From an uncultured Oscillospiraceae bacterium (GTDB taxonomy: Bacteria; Bacillota; Clostridia; Oscillospirales; Ruminococcaceae), in assembly GCA_900540595.1 (NCBI GenBank), contig UQGL01000005.1, forward strand, positions 54,387 to 118,386: a stretch of DNA of 64,000 nucleotides. The letters run 5' to 3'. The position numbers and the translations under genes are program-made. The notes under the pieces were generated by a model. That model searched no databases, had not been told where the DNA came from, and saw only the letters and a list, made by a program, of their open reading frames with translations. Each line of letters opens with the position of its first letter. The stretch's first letter is position 1. Below are positions 9,407 to 17,736 of this stretch, piece by piece.

Positions 9407-9482
9407 TGGTGCGCCTGCAGGAACTCGAATCCTGGACCCTCTGATTAAAAGTCAGATGCTCTACCAACTGAGCTACAGGCAC
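9407..9482 (-). tRNA. tRNA-Lys (anticodon TTT)
   Basis: On the minus strand the 76-base gene starts GTGCCTGTAGCTCAGTTGG and has the anticodon arm CTGACTTTTAATCAG and the T arm GGATTCGAGTCC. The acceptor stem GTGCCTG pairs with CAGGCGC (one G-T pair), and the 3' ACCA is encoded. It has its own consensus promoter and terminator. Confidence 0.97.
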
Positions 9483-9514
9483 ATCTATTATGCTGTGTGA
9501 ATCACAGCTTTAAT

Positions 9515-9543
9515 ATTATAACAGTCGCGCTGCAAATTGTCAA
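9515..9543 (-). promoter_or_regulatory. Consensus promoter for tRNA-Lys
   Basis: On the minus strand: TTGACA (9543-9538), a 17-bp spacer and TATAAT (9520-9515), a perfect match to the sigma-A consensus about 30 bases before the tRNA. Confidence 0.9.
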
Positions 9544-9595
9544 TATGGTTGGCAAAAGATTTTGCCGGAATTTGCCCGTCTTTGCCGCAAGCCAC

Positions 9596-9624
9596 TTGCC
9601 AAACACGCCGCGGCGCGGTATAAT
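9596..9624 (+). promoter_or_regulatory. Promoter for aspS
   Basis: TTGCCA at 9596-9601, a 17-bp spacer and TATAAT at 9619-9624, diverging from the tRNA-Lys promoter about 50 bases away. I see no T-box leader between it and the aspS start. Confidence 0.8.
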
Positions 9625-9664
9625 ACTTATTTAGAAAACTATAACCGTAAAGGGGACTGGAAAT

Positions 9665-11446
9665 ATGGAAACTTTGGGCAGCCTGCGCCGCACCAACTAC
9701 TGCGGTGAAGTCAGCCTTGCAATGGCTGGTCAGGAAATGACGGTCTGCGGCTCGATCGCCCGTGCCCGCGACAAGGGCGGCATCATCTTTGCCGACCTGC
9801 GCGATACCACCGGCATCCTGCAGCTGGTGTTCGATGAGGACACGCCGAAGGAGGTCTTTGCCAAGGCCGAGAGCCTCAAGAGCGAATATGTTGTCATCTG
9901 CCGCGGCAAGCTGCGTGAGCGCGCCGCCAAGACCGACAAGATCGCCACCGGCGATGTGGAGTTGTATGTTGCTGAACTGCGCATCCTGAGCGAGGCCCAG
10001 ACCACCCCGTTTGAGCTGCGCGATGAGATCAACGTCAATGACGACCTGCGCCTGCGCTACCGCTACCTTGACCTGCGCCGTCCGTCCATGCATGAGCCGA
10101 TCGTGCTGCGCAGCAAGATCATGCAGATCATCCGCAACTATTTCTGCGAGAACCACTTCACCGAGATCGAGACCCCGACCCTCATCAAGTCCACGCCCGA
10201 GGGTGCCCGCGACTATCTGGTGCCCAGCCGCGTGCAGCCGGGCCACTTCTATGCACTGCCCCAGAGCCCGCAGCTCTACAAGCAGATCCTGATGCTGTCC
10301 GGCTTTGACCGCTACTTCCAGATTGCCCGCTGCTACCGCGATGAGGACCTGCGCGCCGACCGCCAGCCTGAGTTTACCCAGGTGGACGAGGAGATGAGCT
10401 TTGTCTCCGAGGACGATATCATGACCATCAACGAGGGCCTCATCAAGCGCCTCTGGAAGGAGATGCTCGATGTTGATGTGCAGACACCCTTCTACCGTAT
10501 GCCGTGGAACGAGGCCATGGGCCGCTTCGGCTCCGACAAGCCCGACACCCGCTTCGGGCTGGAGATTCAGGATGTGACCGAGGTGTTCAAGGGCACTGAG
10601 TTCAAGCCCTTCGCCGCTGTGCTGGAGGCCGGCGGCAGCATCCGCGCCATCAACGCCAAGGGCATGGCCGACAAGCTGAGCCGCAAGAACATCGACAAGC
10701 TGGGCGAGGTCGCCAAGACCTACGGTGCCAAGGGTCTAGCCTACAGCCGCCTGACCGCAGAGGGCACCTCCTCCAGCTTTGAAAAGTTCCTGACAGACGC
10801 CGAGAAGGCCGCCCTGTACGCCGCGCTGAACGCCGAGACCGGCGATGTGCTGCTGATCGTCAGCGATGTCGACTGGGTCAAGGCCTGCACTGCGCTGGGT
10901 CAGGTCCGTCTGGACATTGCCCGCAAGCATGGCCTGATCGATCCCGACAAGTTCAACTTCCTGTGGGTGGTGGACTTCCCGCTGTTTGAGTACAGCGAGC
11001 AGGAGGGCCGCTGGATGGCGATGCACCACCCGTTCACCCTGCCCAAGGCCGAGGATCTCGACAAGGTCGAGAGCGACCCCGGTGCCTGCCACGCCGTAGC
11101 CTACGACATTGTTCTGAACGGTGTCGAGATGGGCGGCGGCTCGATGCGTATCAACGACCCCGCTTTGCAGGATCGTATGTTCCGCGCTCTCGGCTTTACC
11201 GAGGAGAAAGCGCGCGAGAGCTTTGGCTTCCTGATGGACGCCTACAAGTTCGGCGCACCCCCGCACGGCGGTATGGCTTACGGTCTGGACCGCATGGTCA
11301 TGCTGATGCTCAAGAAGGATTCCATCCGTGATGTGATCGCCTTCCCGAAGGTGCAGAATGCCGGCGAGCCGATGAGCGGCGCCCCCGATGTGGTGGACGC
11401 CCAGCAGCTGAGCGACCTGAGCATTGCCCTGACGCTGAAGGACTAA
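9665..11446 (+). CDS. aspS: Aspartate--tRNA ligase
   Basis: A 593-residue class II synthetase of the bacterial type that charges tRNA-Asp in the cytoplasm. The N-terminal OB-fold (residues ~1-105) is followed by the catalytic core with motif 2 (RCYRDEDLRADRQPEFTQVD), the bacterial GAD insertion (about residues 290-400) and motif 3 (HGGMAYGLDRMVMLMLKK). The length is normal for bacterial AspRS. The start is ATG 9665 with AAAGGGGA upstream. Whether it is discriminating or also charges tRNA-Asn cannot be settled by eye. Confidence 0.97.
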   Translation: METLGSLRRTNYCGEVSLAMAGQEMTVCGSIARARDKGGIIFADLRDTTGILQLVFDEDTPKEVFAKAESLKSEYVVICRGKLRERAAKTDKIATGDVELYVAELRILSEAQTTPFELRDEINVNDDLRLRYRYLDLRRPSMHEPIVLRSKIMQIIRNYFCENHFTEIETPTLIKSTPEGARDYLVPSRVQPGHFYALPQSPQLYKQILMLSGFDRYFQIARCYRDEDLRADRQPEFTQVDEEMSFVSEDDIMTINEGLIKRLWKEMLDVDVQTPFYRMPWNEAMGRFGSDKPDTRFGLEIQDVTEVFKGTEFKPFAAVLEAGGSIRAINAKGMADKLSRKNIDKLGEVAKTYGAKGLAYSRLTAEGTSSSFEKFLTDAEKAALYAALNAETGDVLLIVSDVDWVKACTALGQVRLDIARKHGLIDPDKFNFLWVVDFPLFEYSEQEGRWMAMHHPFTLPKAEDLDKVESDPGACHAVAYDIVLNGVEMGGGSMRINDPALQDRMFRALGFTEEKARESFGFLMDAYKFGAPPHGGMAYGLDRMVMLMLKKDSIRDVIAFPKVQNAGEPMSGAPDVVDAQQLSDLSIALTLKD

Positions 11447-11463
11447 GTCAGAAGTAATTGCAC

Positions 11464-11552
11464 TGTAGGGGCCGGACATGTCCGGCCCGCAGCCTGCCCG
11501 CAGGATTCCCTTTTGCGGGTAGGTGCAGGGCGAGGCATGCCTCGCCCCTACA
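11464..11552. repeat. Family B palindromic repeat, complete 89-bp copy
   Basis: It begins TGTAGGGGCCGGACATGTCC and ends GGCATGCCTCGCCCCTACA. The outer TGTAGGGGC/GCCCCTACA are inverted repeats, and each end has its own inner palindrome (CCGGACATGTCCGG on the left, GCGAGGCATGCCTCGC on the right). It lies between aspS and its terminator. Confidence 0.85.
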
Positions 11553-11568
11553 TGGCAGCAAAAATATA

Positions 11569-11601
11569 CGCCCGACCGTATTTGTGCGGTCGGGCGTTTT
11601 T
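11569..11601. terminator. Bidirectional terminator between aspS and the DUF4349 gene
   Basis: CGCCCGACCG (11569-11578) pairs perfectly with CGGTCGGGCG (11587-11596) around an 8-base loop. A T run follows on the plus side and A-rich sequence precedes it, suiting the two convergent genes. Confidence 0.88.
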
Positions 11602-11609
11602 ATGTTATC

Positions 11610-12566
11610 TCAATATTTCGGCTTCGGCTCGTCGCTCGGCTTCACCGGGTACTCGGCGGGCGGGGGCGTCTGTGCGGGTTTGGGCAGCTTCTCCTTCTTG
11701 GGCCTCTTTTTCCAGACCTTGCGCAGGATGAACACCACGACCACTGCGATCAGCACCACCGGCCACAGGTAGACCAGCGCAATGACCAGCCCCTGCACGA
11801 ACCCAACGAAGGCGTCCCAGCCGCCGCCGAACGCATCGGCAATGCGCTCGGTGAAGGTCACGCCGGTCGGGGTCAGGGTGACGACCTCCTCCAGATAGAT
11901 GTCTACGGTCGAGTAGCTGACCTGTTGGTCCATGTTGCGCAGCTGGCGGGTGTAGTTCTCGAGCTGGTACTGCACATCAGAAAGCTGGCTCTCGATTTCC
12001 AGCAGATCCGCCGTTGTCTCGGCCTGATCGGCCAGTTCGTTCAGGCGGGTGCGCTGGGCCTCCAGCGCGGACAGCCGGGCCTGTACATCAATGTAGCTGC
12101 TTGTGATGTTCTCGGCGTTCTCGCTGACATTGCGCACGCTGCCTGCCTCGCCCACGGCAGCCAAAAACGCGCGGTAGTTGTCCACCGGCACCCGCACGGT
12201 GTAGTCGGCGCTGCGGTCGTGGTCCTTTTCAGTGCCGTAAACGCTGGTGGACTCCATCCATGCATCGTTGGCCTCGACCGCAGCCATCAGGGTTTCGCGG
12301 GCGGCGTCAAAGTCGGTGGATTCCATCGACAGGCTGGCGTTATAGATGATTTTCTGCGCGGTCTCGTCAGTGGCAGCCTCGGCGGCGTTGGCGGGCATCA
12401 GGCTGCTGTCCGTCCCGCCTGCGGCGCTGTCGTAATTGTAGCTTTCCTGCGCGGCGGCCTCGGTGGTGTAGTAACCGCCGTCTTTGCTGCCGATGCTGCC
12501 CCCGCAGCCCGCCAGCAGTGCGGCGGCGGCCAGCGCAGCGGTGATACGGGTGATGCGATTTTTCAT
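11610..12566 (-). CDS. DUF4349 domain lipoprotein
   Basis: A 318-residue protein. I place the start at ATG 12566 (MKNRITRITAALAAAALLAG), not further upstream, because AAAGGAG precedes it and a lipobox (LAGC, Cys21) follows. After an Asn/Ser/Ala-rich linker the DUF4349 domain begins near residue 90 (IIYNASLSMESTDFDAA). It contains a coiled coil (ARLSALEAQRTRLNELADQA), then one membrane segment (ALVYLWPVVLIAVVVVFILR) and a basic, proline-rich cytoplasmic tail. The protein is thus anchored at both ends of an extracytoplasmic coiled domain. The function of DUF4349 is unknown. hisS lies upstream on the same strand, but a terminator separates them. Confidence 0.9.
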   Translation of the reverse strand: MKNRITRITAALAAAALLAGCGGSIGSKDGGYYTTEAAAQESYNYDSAAGGTDSSLMPANAAEAATDETAQKIIYNASLSMESTDFDAARETLMAAVEANDAWMESTSVYGTEKDHDRSADYTVRVPVDNYRAFLAAVGEAGSVRNVSENAENITSSYIDVQARLSALEAQRTRLNELADQAETTADLLEIESQLSDVQYQLENYTRQLRNMDQQVSYSTVDIYLEEVVTLTPTGVTFTERIADAFGGGWDAFVGFVQGLVIALVYLWPVVLIAVVVVFILRKVWKKRPKKEKLPKPAQTPPPAEYPVKPSDEPKPKY

Positions 12567-12587
12567 GTGGATGCTCCTTTCCTTTGT

Positions 12588-12729
12588 AAAGGCTTCCCCC
12601 AAGGGGGAAGCTGTCCGCGAAGCGGACTGATGAGGGGGCAAGTTTGCCTTGCCGCCTTTTTACGGCTCGGTGTCGGGAACGCCGCCCCTCATCCGGCCTT
12701 CGGCCACCTTCCCCCTCGGGGGGAAGGCA
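12588..12729. repeat. Family A hairpin-bounded repeat
   Basis: AAGGCTTCCCCC...GGGGGAAGC at the left and CCTTCCCCCTCGGGGGGAAGG at the right bound a core with GAAGCGGACTGATGAGG and CCCCTCATCCGGCCTTCGG. The same core motifs recur in copies at 14113, 25671, 27576, 33259, 46209 and 54801. Confidence 0.85.
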
Positions 12730-12785
12730 TTTCCCTTTTCACCAATATAACACGGAAAATGCGCGTTGTGTGTTACAAACCAAAT

Positions 12786-12825
12786 ACAAAAAAGTGGGAT
12801 GTGCCGTAATTTTGGCACATCCCAC
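12786..12825 (-). terminator. Terminator after hisS
   Basis: On the minus strand GTGGGATGTGCC pairs with GGCACATCCCAC (12-bp perfect stem, 8-base loop) and is followed by TTTTTTGTATTT. Confidence 0.88.
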
Positions 12826-12839
12826 AAATTTTTGGCTGA

Positions 12840-14087
12840 TTATTCGGCTTTCTGCCCGAGCAGCTTGACATCCTCGTTGTCGGCAAAGGCAACGGCGTTG
12901 AAACCGGCAGCCTCCAGCGTGCCGAACTGCTTGCCCAGCTTTTTGGCCTGAGGCAGTACGGTCACATCATAGTCGGCGCGCAGCTGCTCTGCCTTGGCCA
13001 GCACGGTGGCAAAGTCGGCGTCCTTGAGGTAGAGCAGCGCCATCTTCGGCTTTGCGCCGGGGATCTGGTAGCCCTGCTCCAGTAGAATGCCGCAGACGCG
13101 CTCAAAACCGATGGAGAAGCCCACGGCCGGGACCTGCTGGCCGATGAACTTGCCCACCATGTTGTCGTAGCGGCCGCCGCCTGCCACAGCACCGCTGAAC
13201 TGCGGGCAGGTGACCTCAAACACCATGCCGGTGTAGTAGCCCTGACCGCGCACGAGGCTGGGGGCGTAGGCAATGCCGTAGCGGCCGCCGGCCACGCGCT
13301 CACTGGCGGCAATGACATACCGCAGGTCGGCGGTCAGTGCCTCGTCATCGACACGGGCGGCCACAGCGTCCAGACTGAAATCGCCGGCGCGCAGGAAATC
13401 GTCCAGCGCCTGCACGGCCGAGGCAGCAAAGCCCTTCTCGGTCAGCTCGGCCTTGACGCCGTCTGCACCGATCTTGTCCATCTTGTCAAAGCTGATGCAG
13501 ACCGAGTCGAGCTGGTCGGCGGCAAAGCCCATCTTCTCGAGCATGGCGCGCAAAATGCGGCGGTCGTTGATGTTGATCGTAAAGCCGGTGAAGCCGATCT
13601 TCAGCAGGGCGCGGGCCGTCACATCGATCAGCTCGACCTCCGCATTGGGGGAGGAGTCACCCAGAATGTCAATGTCGCACTGGACAAATTCGCGCAGACG
13701 GCCCTTCTGGGGGCGCTCGGCGCGGTAGACGCGGTCCGTCTGGATGACCTTGAACGGGCTCGGCAGCTCGTTGCGGTTGGCCGCATAATAGCGGGAAAGC
13801 GGCAGCGTCAGGTCATAGCGCAGGCCCATGTCGGACAGCTGCTTTTCATCGCCGCTGGCCAGCGCATGCTCCAGCTTGTCGCCGCGCTTGAGGACCTTGA
13901 AGATCAGATTCAGGTTGTCACCGCCCTCGCTCTTGTCGAGGTTCTCCATATCCTCCAGAATGGGGGTGGAGATGCGCTGGAAGCCGGCGGCGCGGTAGGT
14001 GGCCAGAATCTGGCCCTGGATATAGTCACGCAGTGCCTGCTCCCGCGGGAGCAGGTCGCGCATACCCTTTAAAGGCTGAGTTTTCAT
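12840..14087 (-). CDS. hisS: Histidine--tRNA ligase
   Basis: A 415-residue class II synthetase that charges tRNA-His. It begins MKTQPLKGMRDLLPREQALR, with KGMRDLLP the usual HisRS start. Motif 2 region is YRAERPQKGRLREFVQCDID, and the histidine-binding loop is LVRGQGYYTGMVFEV. The C-terminal anticodon-binding domain covers about residues 325-415. AAGGAG lies 8 bases before the ATG. The message probably starts about 200 bases upstream and includes a family A repeat in its leader; no T-box motif is visible. Confidence 0.97.
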   Translation of the reverse strand: MKTQPLKGMRDLLPREQALRDYIQGQILATYRAAGFQRISTPILEDMENLDKSEGGDNLNLIFKVLKRGDKLEHALASGDEKQLSDMGLRYDLTLPLSRYYAANRNELPSPFKVIQTDRVYRAERPQKGRLREFVQCDIDILGDSSPNAEVELIDVTARALLKIGFTGFTININDRRILRAMLEKMGFAADQLDSVCISFDKMDKIGADGVKAELTEKGFAASAVQALDDFLRAGDFSLDAVAARVDDEALTADLRYVIAASERVAGGRYGIAYAPSLVRGQGYYTGMVFEVTCPQFSGAVAGGGRYDNMVGKFIGQQVPAVGFSIGFERVCGILLEQGYQIPGAKPKMALLYLKDADFATVLAKAEQLRADYDVTVLPQAKKLGKQFGTLEAAGFNAVAFADNEDVKLLGQKAE

Positions 14088-14112
14088 GGTGGTTCTCCTT
14101 ACACTGTATAAT

Positions 14113-14262
14113 GGCTTCCCCTGAGGGGGGAAGCTGTCACCGAAGGTGGCTGATGAGGGGCAAACCTTGCCATTGCAACCCGTAAACGGGCAATGATGGC
14201 AAAGCCGCCCCTCATCCGGCCTCAGGCGGGGCCTTGGCCACCTTCCCCCTCGGGGGAAGGCT
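14113..14262. repeat. Family A repeat in the hisS leader
   Basis: GGCTTCCCCTGAGGGGGGAAG at the left and CCTTCCCCCTCGGGGGAAGG at the right, with CCGAAGGTGGCTGATGAGGG and CCCCTCATCCGGCCTC between. It lies between the hisS promoter and hisS, so it should be transcribed. Confidence 0.85.
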
Positions 14263-14284
14263 CTTTGCTTTTATATACTTTATA

Positions 14285-14313
14285 ATGATACCTTTTGCGC
14301 CGCATTTTGTCAA
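14285..14313 (-). promoter_or_regulatory. Promoter for hisS
   Basis: On the minus strand TTGACA (14313-14308), a 17-bp spacer and TATCAT (14290-14285). The start codon is about 195 bases downstream across a family A repeat. Confidence 0.7.
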
Positions 14314-14357
14314 TCCAAACCGGGCATACTAGACCGAAAAGGGGAGGGGTTGTGCGT

Positions 14358-15521
14358 ATGCCGAAACAGAATCGCGGGCCGTACATTCTTGCTGCGGGGG
14401 CGGCGGCGCAGCTGCTGACCGGCATACCGGCGGCGTGGGGCGTCTTTCAGCAGCCGGTCATGCAGGGGTACGGCTTCTCGCGCGGGCAGGCCATGCTGGG
14501 GTTTGCGGTGCTGGTCGCGGCCTACGGTGTGGGCTGTGCCGTGGGCGGCCTTCTGCAGGACGCCCGCGGCCCGCGCCCGGCCGGGCTGTGGGGCACAGTG
14601 CTGCTGGCAGGCGGCTTTTTTGCGGCTGCGCTTGTGCCGCCCGCCAACGCCGCGCTGTTTCTTGTTGTCTACAGCCTGCCCGCCGGGTTGGGCAGTGCGT
14701 TTTTAGCCCCGGCGGTGCTGGCCTGCGCCCAAAAGTGGTATCAGGACAAAAAAGGCTGGGCCACCGGCGTGGCGGGGGTGGCCATGGGGCTGTCCGGCGC
14801 GTTTTTTACGGTGTTCGTCAAGGGCATCGGCGGGCGGTGGGGCATTCGCGTCTGCTTTGCCGCGCTGGGGGCGGTCATGCTGGTTGTCTGCGGCGCGGGT
14901 GCGCTGATTTTGCAAGACCCACCGCCTAAACCTCAGAGCGGAAAGCCCCAGCCGGGGCCGGATTTTGACTACAAGCAGATGCTGCGCACACCGCAGTATA
15001 AGCTCTGCGCGGCAGCGGTGGCGCTGTCGGCTCCGGCGGTGCTGCTGTTCAGCCCGGAAATATTCAAGATCGCTGCCGAGCGCGGCCTGCCGGAGAGCGC
15101 CGCACCCTACAGCATCGTGCTGGGCTCGGCAGCCAGCGCGGCGGGGCGGATGTTGCTGCCCGCCGTCAGCGACAAGCTCGGCCGTAAGCCGGTGCTGTAT
15201 GCCGTGTATATCGGTCTTGCGGCGGGCAGTGCGTGGTTTGCCTTTGCGGAGGCGTGGTGGCTGTTGGCGGCCTACGCCTTGCTGACCTTTTTCTACTCCG
15301 GCGGCGCGGCGGTGCAGCCCTCCTTCAATACCGATCTTTTCGGGCTGGCGCACGCGGGTGTCAACTACGGCTTCATCGCGCTTGGAATGAGCGGCGGCAG
15401 TATCCTGAGCTATATCGGCGCGCAGGCCCTGCCGCTGGCGGCCCGCCATTGGCTCGCCGGGGCCTGTGCCGCAGCGGGGCTGGTTTGTGTCAGTCTTGTA
15501 AAACCTGTGGAGAATGGTTGA
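14358..15521 (+). CDS. MFS transporter, oxalate/formate antiporter (OFA) family
   Basis: A 387-residue, 12-span carrier. ATG 14358 is chosen because GGGGAGGGG precedes it by about 8 bases; a GTG six bases upstream is an alternative. The first segment (YILAAGAAAQLLTGIPAAWG) and the loop WYQDKKGWATGVAGVAMGLS match the OFA group of the major facilitator superfamily. A second MFS motif occurs in the central loop (AGRMLLPAVSDKLGRKPVLY). OFA members exchange small carboxylates; the substrate here is not shown. It diverges from hisS and is monocistronic, with family B repeats after it. Confidence 0.88.
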   Translation: MPKQNRGPYILAAGAAAQLLTGIPAAWGVFQQPVMQGYGFSRGQAMLGFAVLVAAYGVGCAVGGLLQDARGPRPAGLWGTVLLAGGFFAAALVPPANAALFLVVYSLPAGLGSAFLAPAVLACAQKWYQDKKGWATGVAGVAMGLSGAFFTVFVKGIGGRWGIRVCFAALGAVMLVVCGAGALILQDPPPKPQSGKPQPGPDFDYKQMLRTPQYKLCAAAVALSAPAVLLFSPEIFKIAAERGLPESAAPYSIVLGSAASAAGRMLLPAVSDKLGRKPVLYAVYIGLAAGSAWFAFAEAWWLLAAYALLTFFYSGGAAVQPSFNTDLFGLAHAGVNYGFIALGMSGGSILSYIGAQALPLAARHWLAGACAAAGLVCVSLVKPVENG

Positions 15522-15557
15522 AAAAATCGTGGGCACGGGGTAAAATAGGACAGCAGC

Positions 15558-15637
15558 TGTAGGGGCGAACATCGTTCGCCCGTGGCCGTGTGCGGCAAAG
15601 GAAAAGTGCCCGGGCGAATATGGAATCCGCCCCTACG
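15558..15637. repeat. Family B repeat, first of a tandem pair
   Basis: Left end TGTAGGGGCGAACATCGTTC with palindrome GCGAACATCGTTCGC; right end GAATATGGAATCCGCCCCTA, which lacks a good partner stem. It is followed at once by a second element. Confidence 0.75.
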
Positions 15638-15638
15638 G

Positions 15639-15721
15639 CGTAGGGGGCGGCGTCCTTGACGACCCGCGGAAGCTTCCGCCGCCGCAAAGCTCCTGCGGGC
15701 GAGCAATGCTCGCCCCTACAA
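15639..15721. repeat. Family B repeat, second of a tandem pair
   Basis: Left end GTAGGGGGCGGCGTCCTTGA and right end GCGAGCAATGCTCGCCCCTA, with an inner hairpin GCGGAAGCTTCCGC. It ends 34 bases before the next start codon. Confidence 0.75.
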
Positions 15722-15754
15722 AGCATATCATTTACGATCCGAGAGGTTTCACCT

Positions 15755-17419
15755 ATGACCCAATCCCAACAACTGTGCAAGCTGGCAGCGCAGTCGGCCA
15801 CGGCGTTTCTGGTGGCCGCGCTCTGCGCATTCCCGCTTTATATCGATAAATTCTCCAATCTCGGCGTTGTCAAGTTCACCGCCGTCTGTACCCTGTGCTG
15901 GGCGTTCGCCCTCTGGCTGGGGGCGCTGCGGGCAGTCGGTGCGGCGCCGCAGCCCGGCCGCCTGCCGTGGCGGCAGGATACGGCGCTTTGGGCGCTGGGG
16001 GCTGTCACAATCAGCGGCGTGGTGTCCACGGCACTGTCGCTCTCGCCTGCAGCATCCTTCTGGGGACTGGGCGGCTACTACGGCGGCTGCATGATGGTGC
16101 TGTTCACGGCGGCGGGGTATCTAGCGGTGCGCGCCTTTGCACCGCAGAGCCTTCTGAACGGCCTGACCTTCGGCATCGGCGTGACCACGGCCATCGTCAC
16201 AGTGCTGTATGTGCTGAACATATTCAATATCGACCTCATCGGTACCTATGCCGATACGGCAGTGGTGGAGCGCGCGCAGTTCTTTTCAACATTGGGGCAG
16301 AAAAATTTCTGCTCCGGCTTTATGGCGTTTGCGCTGCCGCTGGTATTCTACGCCTTTTTGGTGGCGCGCGGCGTGCGGCACACGATCCTGTACGGTATTC
16401 CAGCCTTCTTCGGCGGTCTGGCGCTCGCGGTGGTCGATGCCGAGGGCCTTGCGCTGGGCATCGGCGCAGCGGTGCTGGTGCTGCTTTGCCAGAGGATGTT
16501 CACCACCCGCACGCTGCGGCGGCTGGCGGTCATCGGCGGGTTCTTCTTCTTCCATGCAGGATGGATGCAGTACATGCGCACCCATGTCTACACGCAGGGC
16601 GGCAAGCCGATGCTGGCGGCGCTGGGCCATGTGGGGCAGACCGGCTTCCTTGTCTGTCTGGCGCTGTGGGCGGTGCTTCGGTTCGCACTGCGCGGGCGGG
16701 AGGTGCCGCTGTACAGGCTGGGGCGCTGCGTGGCGGGCATTGTTGTCGTGGGGGCGGTGGTGCTGACTGTGCTGGCTAACTGCTGGCCGAGCTTCCCCAG
16801 CCTTGGCAGGTTGGACGATGTGCTGATCTTCAACGATGATTGGGGCACCTACCGCGGCACGGCCTGGCGGATCACGGCGGCAAGCTGGCTGGACCAGCCG
16901 CTCTGGCGCAAGCTGTTCGGAGTCGGCCCCGGCATGATGCATACGGCGGTGGCAAACTGGGCTGGGGCGGACATCACCGACCGGATGAAGACCTTTTATG
17001 CTGCGCACAATGAGTATCTCGAGCTGCTGCTGACCACTGGTGTTGTGGGACTGGCAGCGTGGCTGTGGTTTGTGGCGGCGCACCTGCGCAGGGCGGCGCA
17101 AAACTGGCTGCGCCCCGGCGTGGCCCCGGTCACGCTGGCGCTCGTCAGCTATCTGGCCCACGCGGTCATCTCGATCCGCGTTTCGATGATCTTCCCCGAG
17201 ATCATGCTGCTGTTCGCGCTTTTGCAGGTGTTCTGCCTGTCGCCGGAGGAGGCTGCCGTGCAGGAAAAACCGGCAAGGCACGCCAAGAAGCAGAAGGCTG
17301 CAGCACCGGCGGAGCAGCCCGGACTGGTGCGGCAGTGGCTGCCGCCGATCGTGGCAGGCATTGCAATGATGGCGGTCTGCGGTGCAGCCTCGCGGGTGAT
17401 CTTTGGGTTTTTGTTTTGA
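15755..17419 (+). CDS. O-antigen ligase family membrane protein
   Basis: A 554-residue polytopic protein, started at ATG 15755 (GAGAGG upstream, first residues MTQSQQLCKLAAQ). About 11-12 hydrophobic segments are present. A large extracytoplasmic region follows the ninth or tenth span and contains LFGVGPGMMHTAVANW and AHNEYLELLLTTGVVGL, the Wzy_C hallmark of O-antigen ligases and related polymerases. Such proteins move or polymerise lipid-linked glycans at the outer face of the membrane. In a Gram-positive the likely role is in a surface glycan or teichoic-type polymer, but no other glycan genes are nearby. The C-terminus is basic with one last hydrophobic segment. Confidence 0.82.
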   Translation: MTQSQQLCKLAAQSATAFLVAALCAFPLYIDKFSNLGVVKFTAVCTLCWAFALWLGALRAVGAAPQPGRLPWRQDTALWALGAVTISGVVSTALSLSPAASFWGLGGYYGGCMMVLFTAAGYLAVRAFAPQSLLNGLTFGIGVTTAIVTVLYVLNIFNIDLIGTYADTAVVERAQFFSTLGQKNFCSGFMAFALPLVFYAFLVARGVRHTILYGIPAFFGGLALAVVDAEGLALGIGAAVLVLLCQRMFTTRTLRRLAVIGGFFFFHAGWMQYMRTHVYTQGGKPMLAALGHVGQTGFLVCLALWAVLRFALRGREVPLYRLGRCVAGIVVVGAVVLTVLANCWPSFPSLGRLDDVLIFNDDWGTYRGTAWRITAASWLDQPLWRKLFGVGPGMMHTAVANWAGADITDRMKTFYAAHNEYLELLLTTGVVGLAAWLWFVAAHLRRAAQNWLRPGVAPVTLALVSYLAHAVISIRVSMIFPEIMLLFALLQVFCLSPEEAAVQEKPARHAKKQKAAAPAEQPGLVRQWLPPIVAGIAMMAVCGAASRVIFGFLF

Positions 17420-17576
17420 GGAGAAGCCTCCCTTGTCAAAGGGAGGTGCCGAGCATAGCGAGGCGGAGGGATTCCGACGCGCCTTGCCTTGTACGCTGTT
17501 ACATCCGCACGCGGGCAGGAATCCCTCCGGCCGCCTGCGGCGTCCACCTCCCTTTGACAAGGGAGGCTTTTTTATT
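17420..17576. repeat. Inverted-repeat element, family A relative with CCTCCCTTTGACA arms
   Basis: The left end AAGCCTCCCTTGTCAAAGGG and right end CCCTTTGACAAGGGAGGCTT are inverted copies of each other. The core holds GGCGGAGGGATTCC and GGAATCCCTCCGGCC, also inverted. The right end runs into T6, so it may terminate the preceding gene. The gap 17420-17736 holds this element and the promoter at 17662. Confidence 0.8.
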
Positions 17577-17661
17577 TGCTCCAACATGCCCGTCCGCCGC
17601 GCAGTATGCTGCCCGGCCACAGAAAATGCCAAAAAACAAAAGGTTAGGAAAAACTAACATC

Positions 17662-17690
17662 TTGAAAAACACAATTCGACCCTTTATAAT
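17662..17690 (+). promoter_or_regulatory. Promoter for the NifU-like/GGGtGRT pair
   Basis: TTGAAA at 17662-17667, a 17-bp spacer and TATAAT at 17685-17690. The ribosome site AAAGGAGAG lies 7 bases before the ATG at 17737. Confidence 0.85.
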
Positions 17691-17736
17691 AAAGATAGCT
17701 GTGAAAAGCCTAACAATATGCAAAGGAGAGAAAATT

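Noticed and set aside
11523..12809. A 428-codon plus-strand frame opposite the DUF4349 gene
   Set aside because: The minus-strand gene has a lipobox, ribosome site and conserved domain; the plus-strand frame has none.
14088..14313. T-box leader for hisS (also checked for aspS and proS)
   Set aside because: No AGGGTGGNACCGCG-like antiterminator box or specifier stem is present in any of the three leaders.
17059..17736. An upstream extension of the NifU-like gene of 226 codons
   Set aside because: It runs through the end of the O-antigen-ligase-like gene, a repeat and a promoter; the ATG at 17737 has a proper ribosome site.
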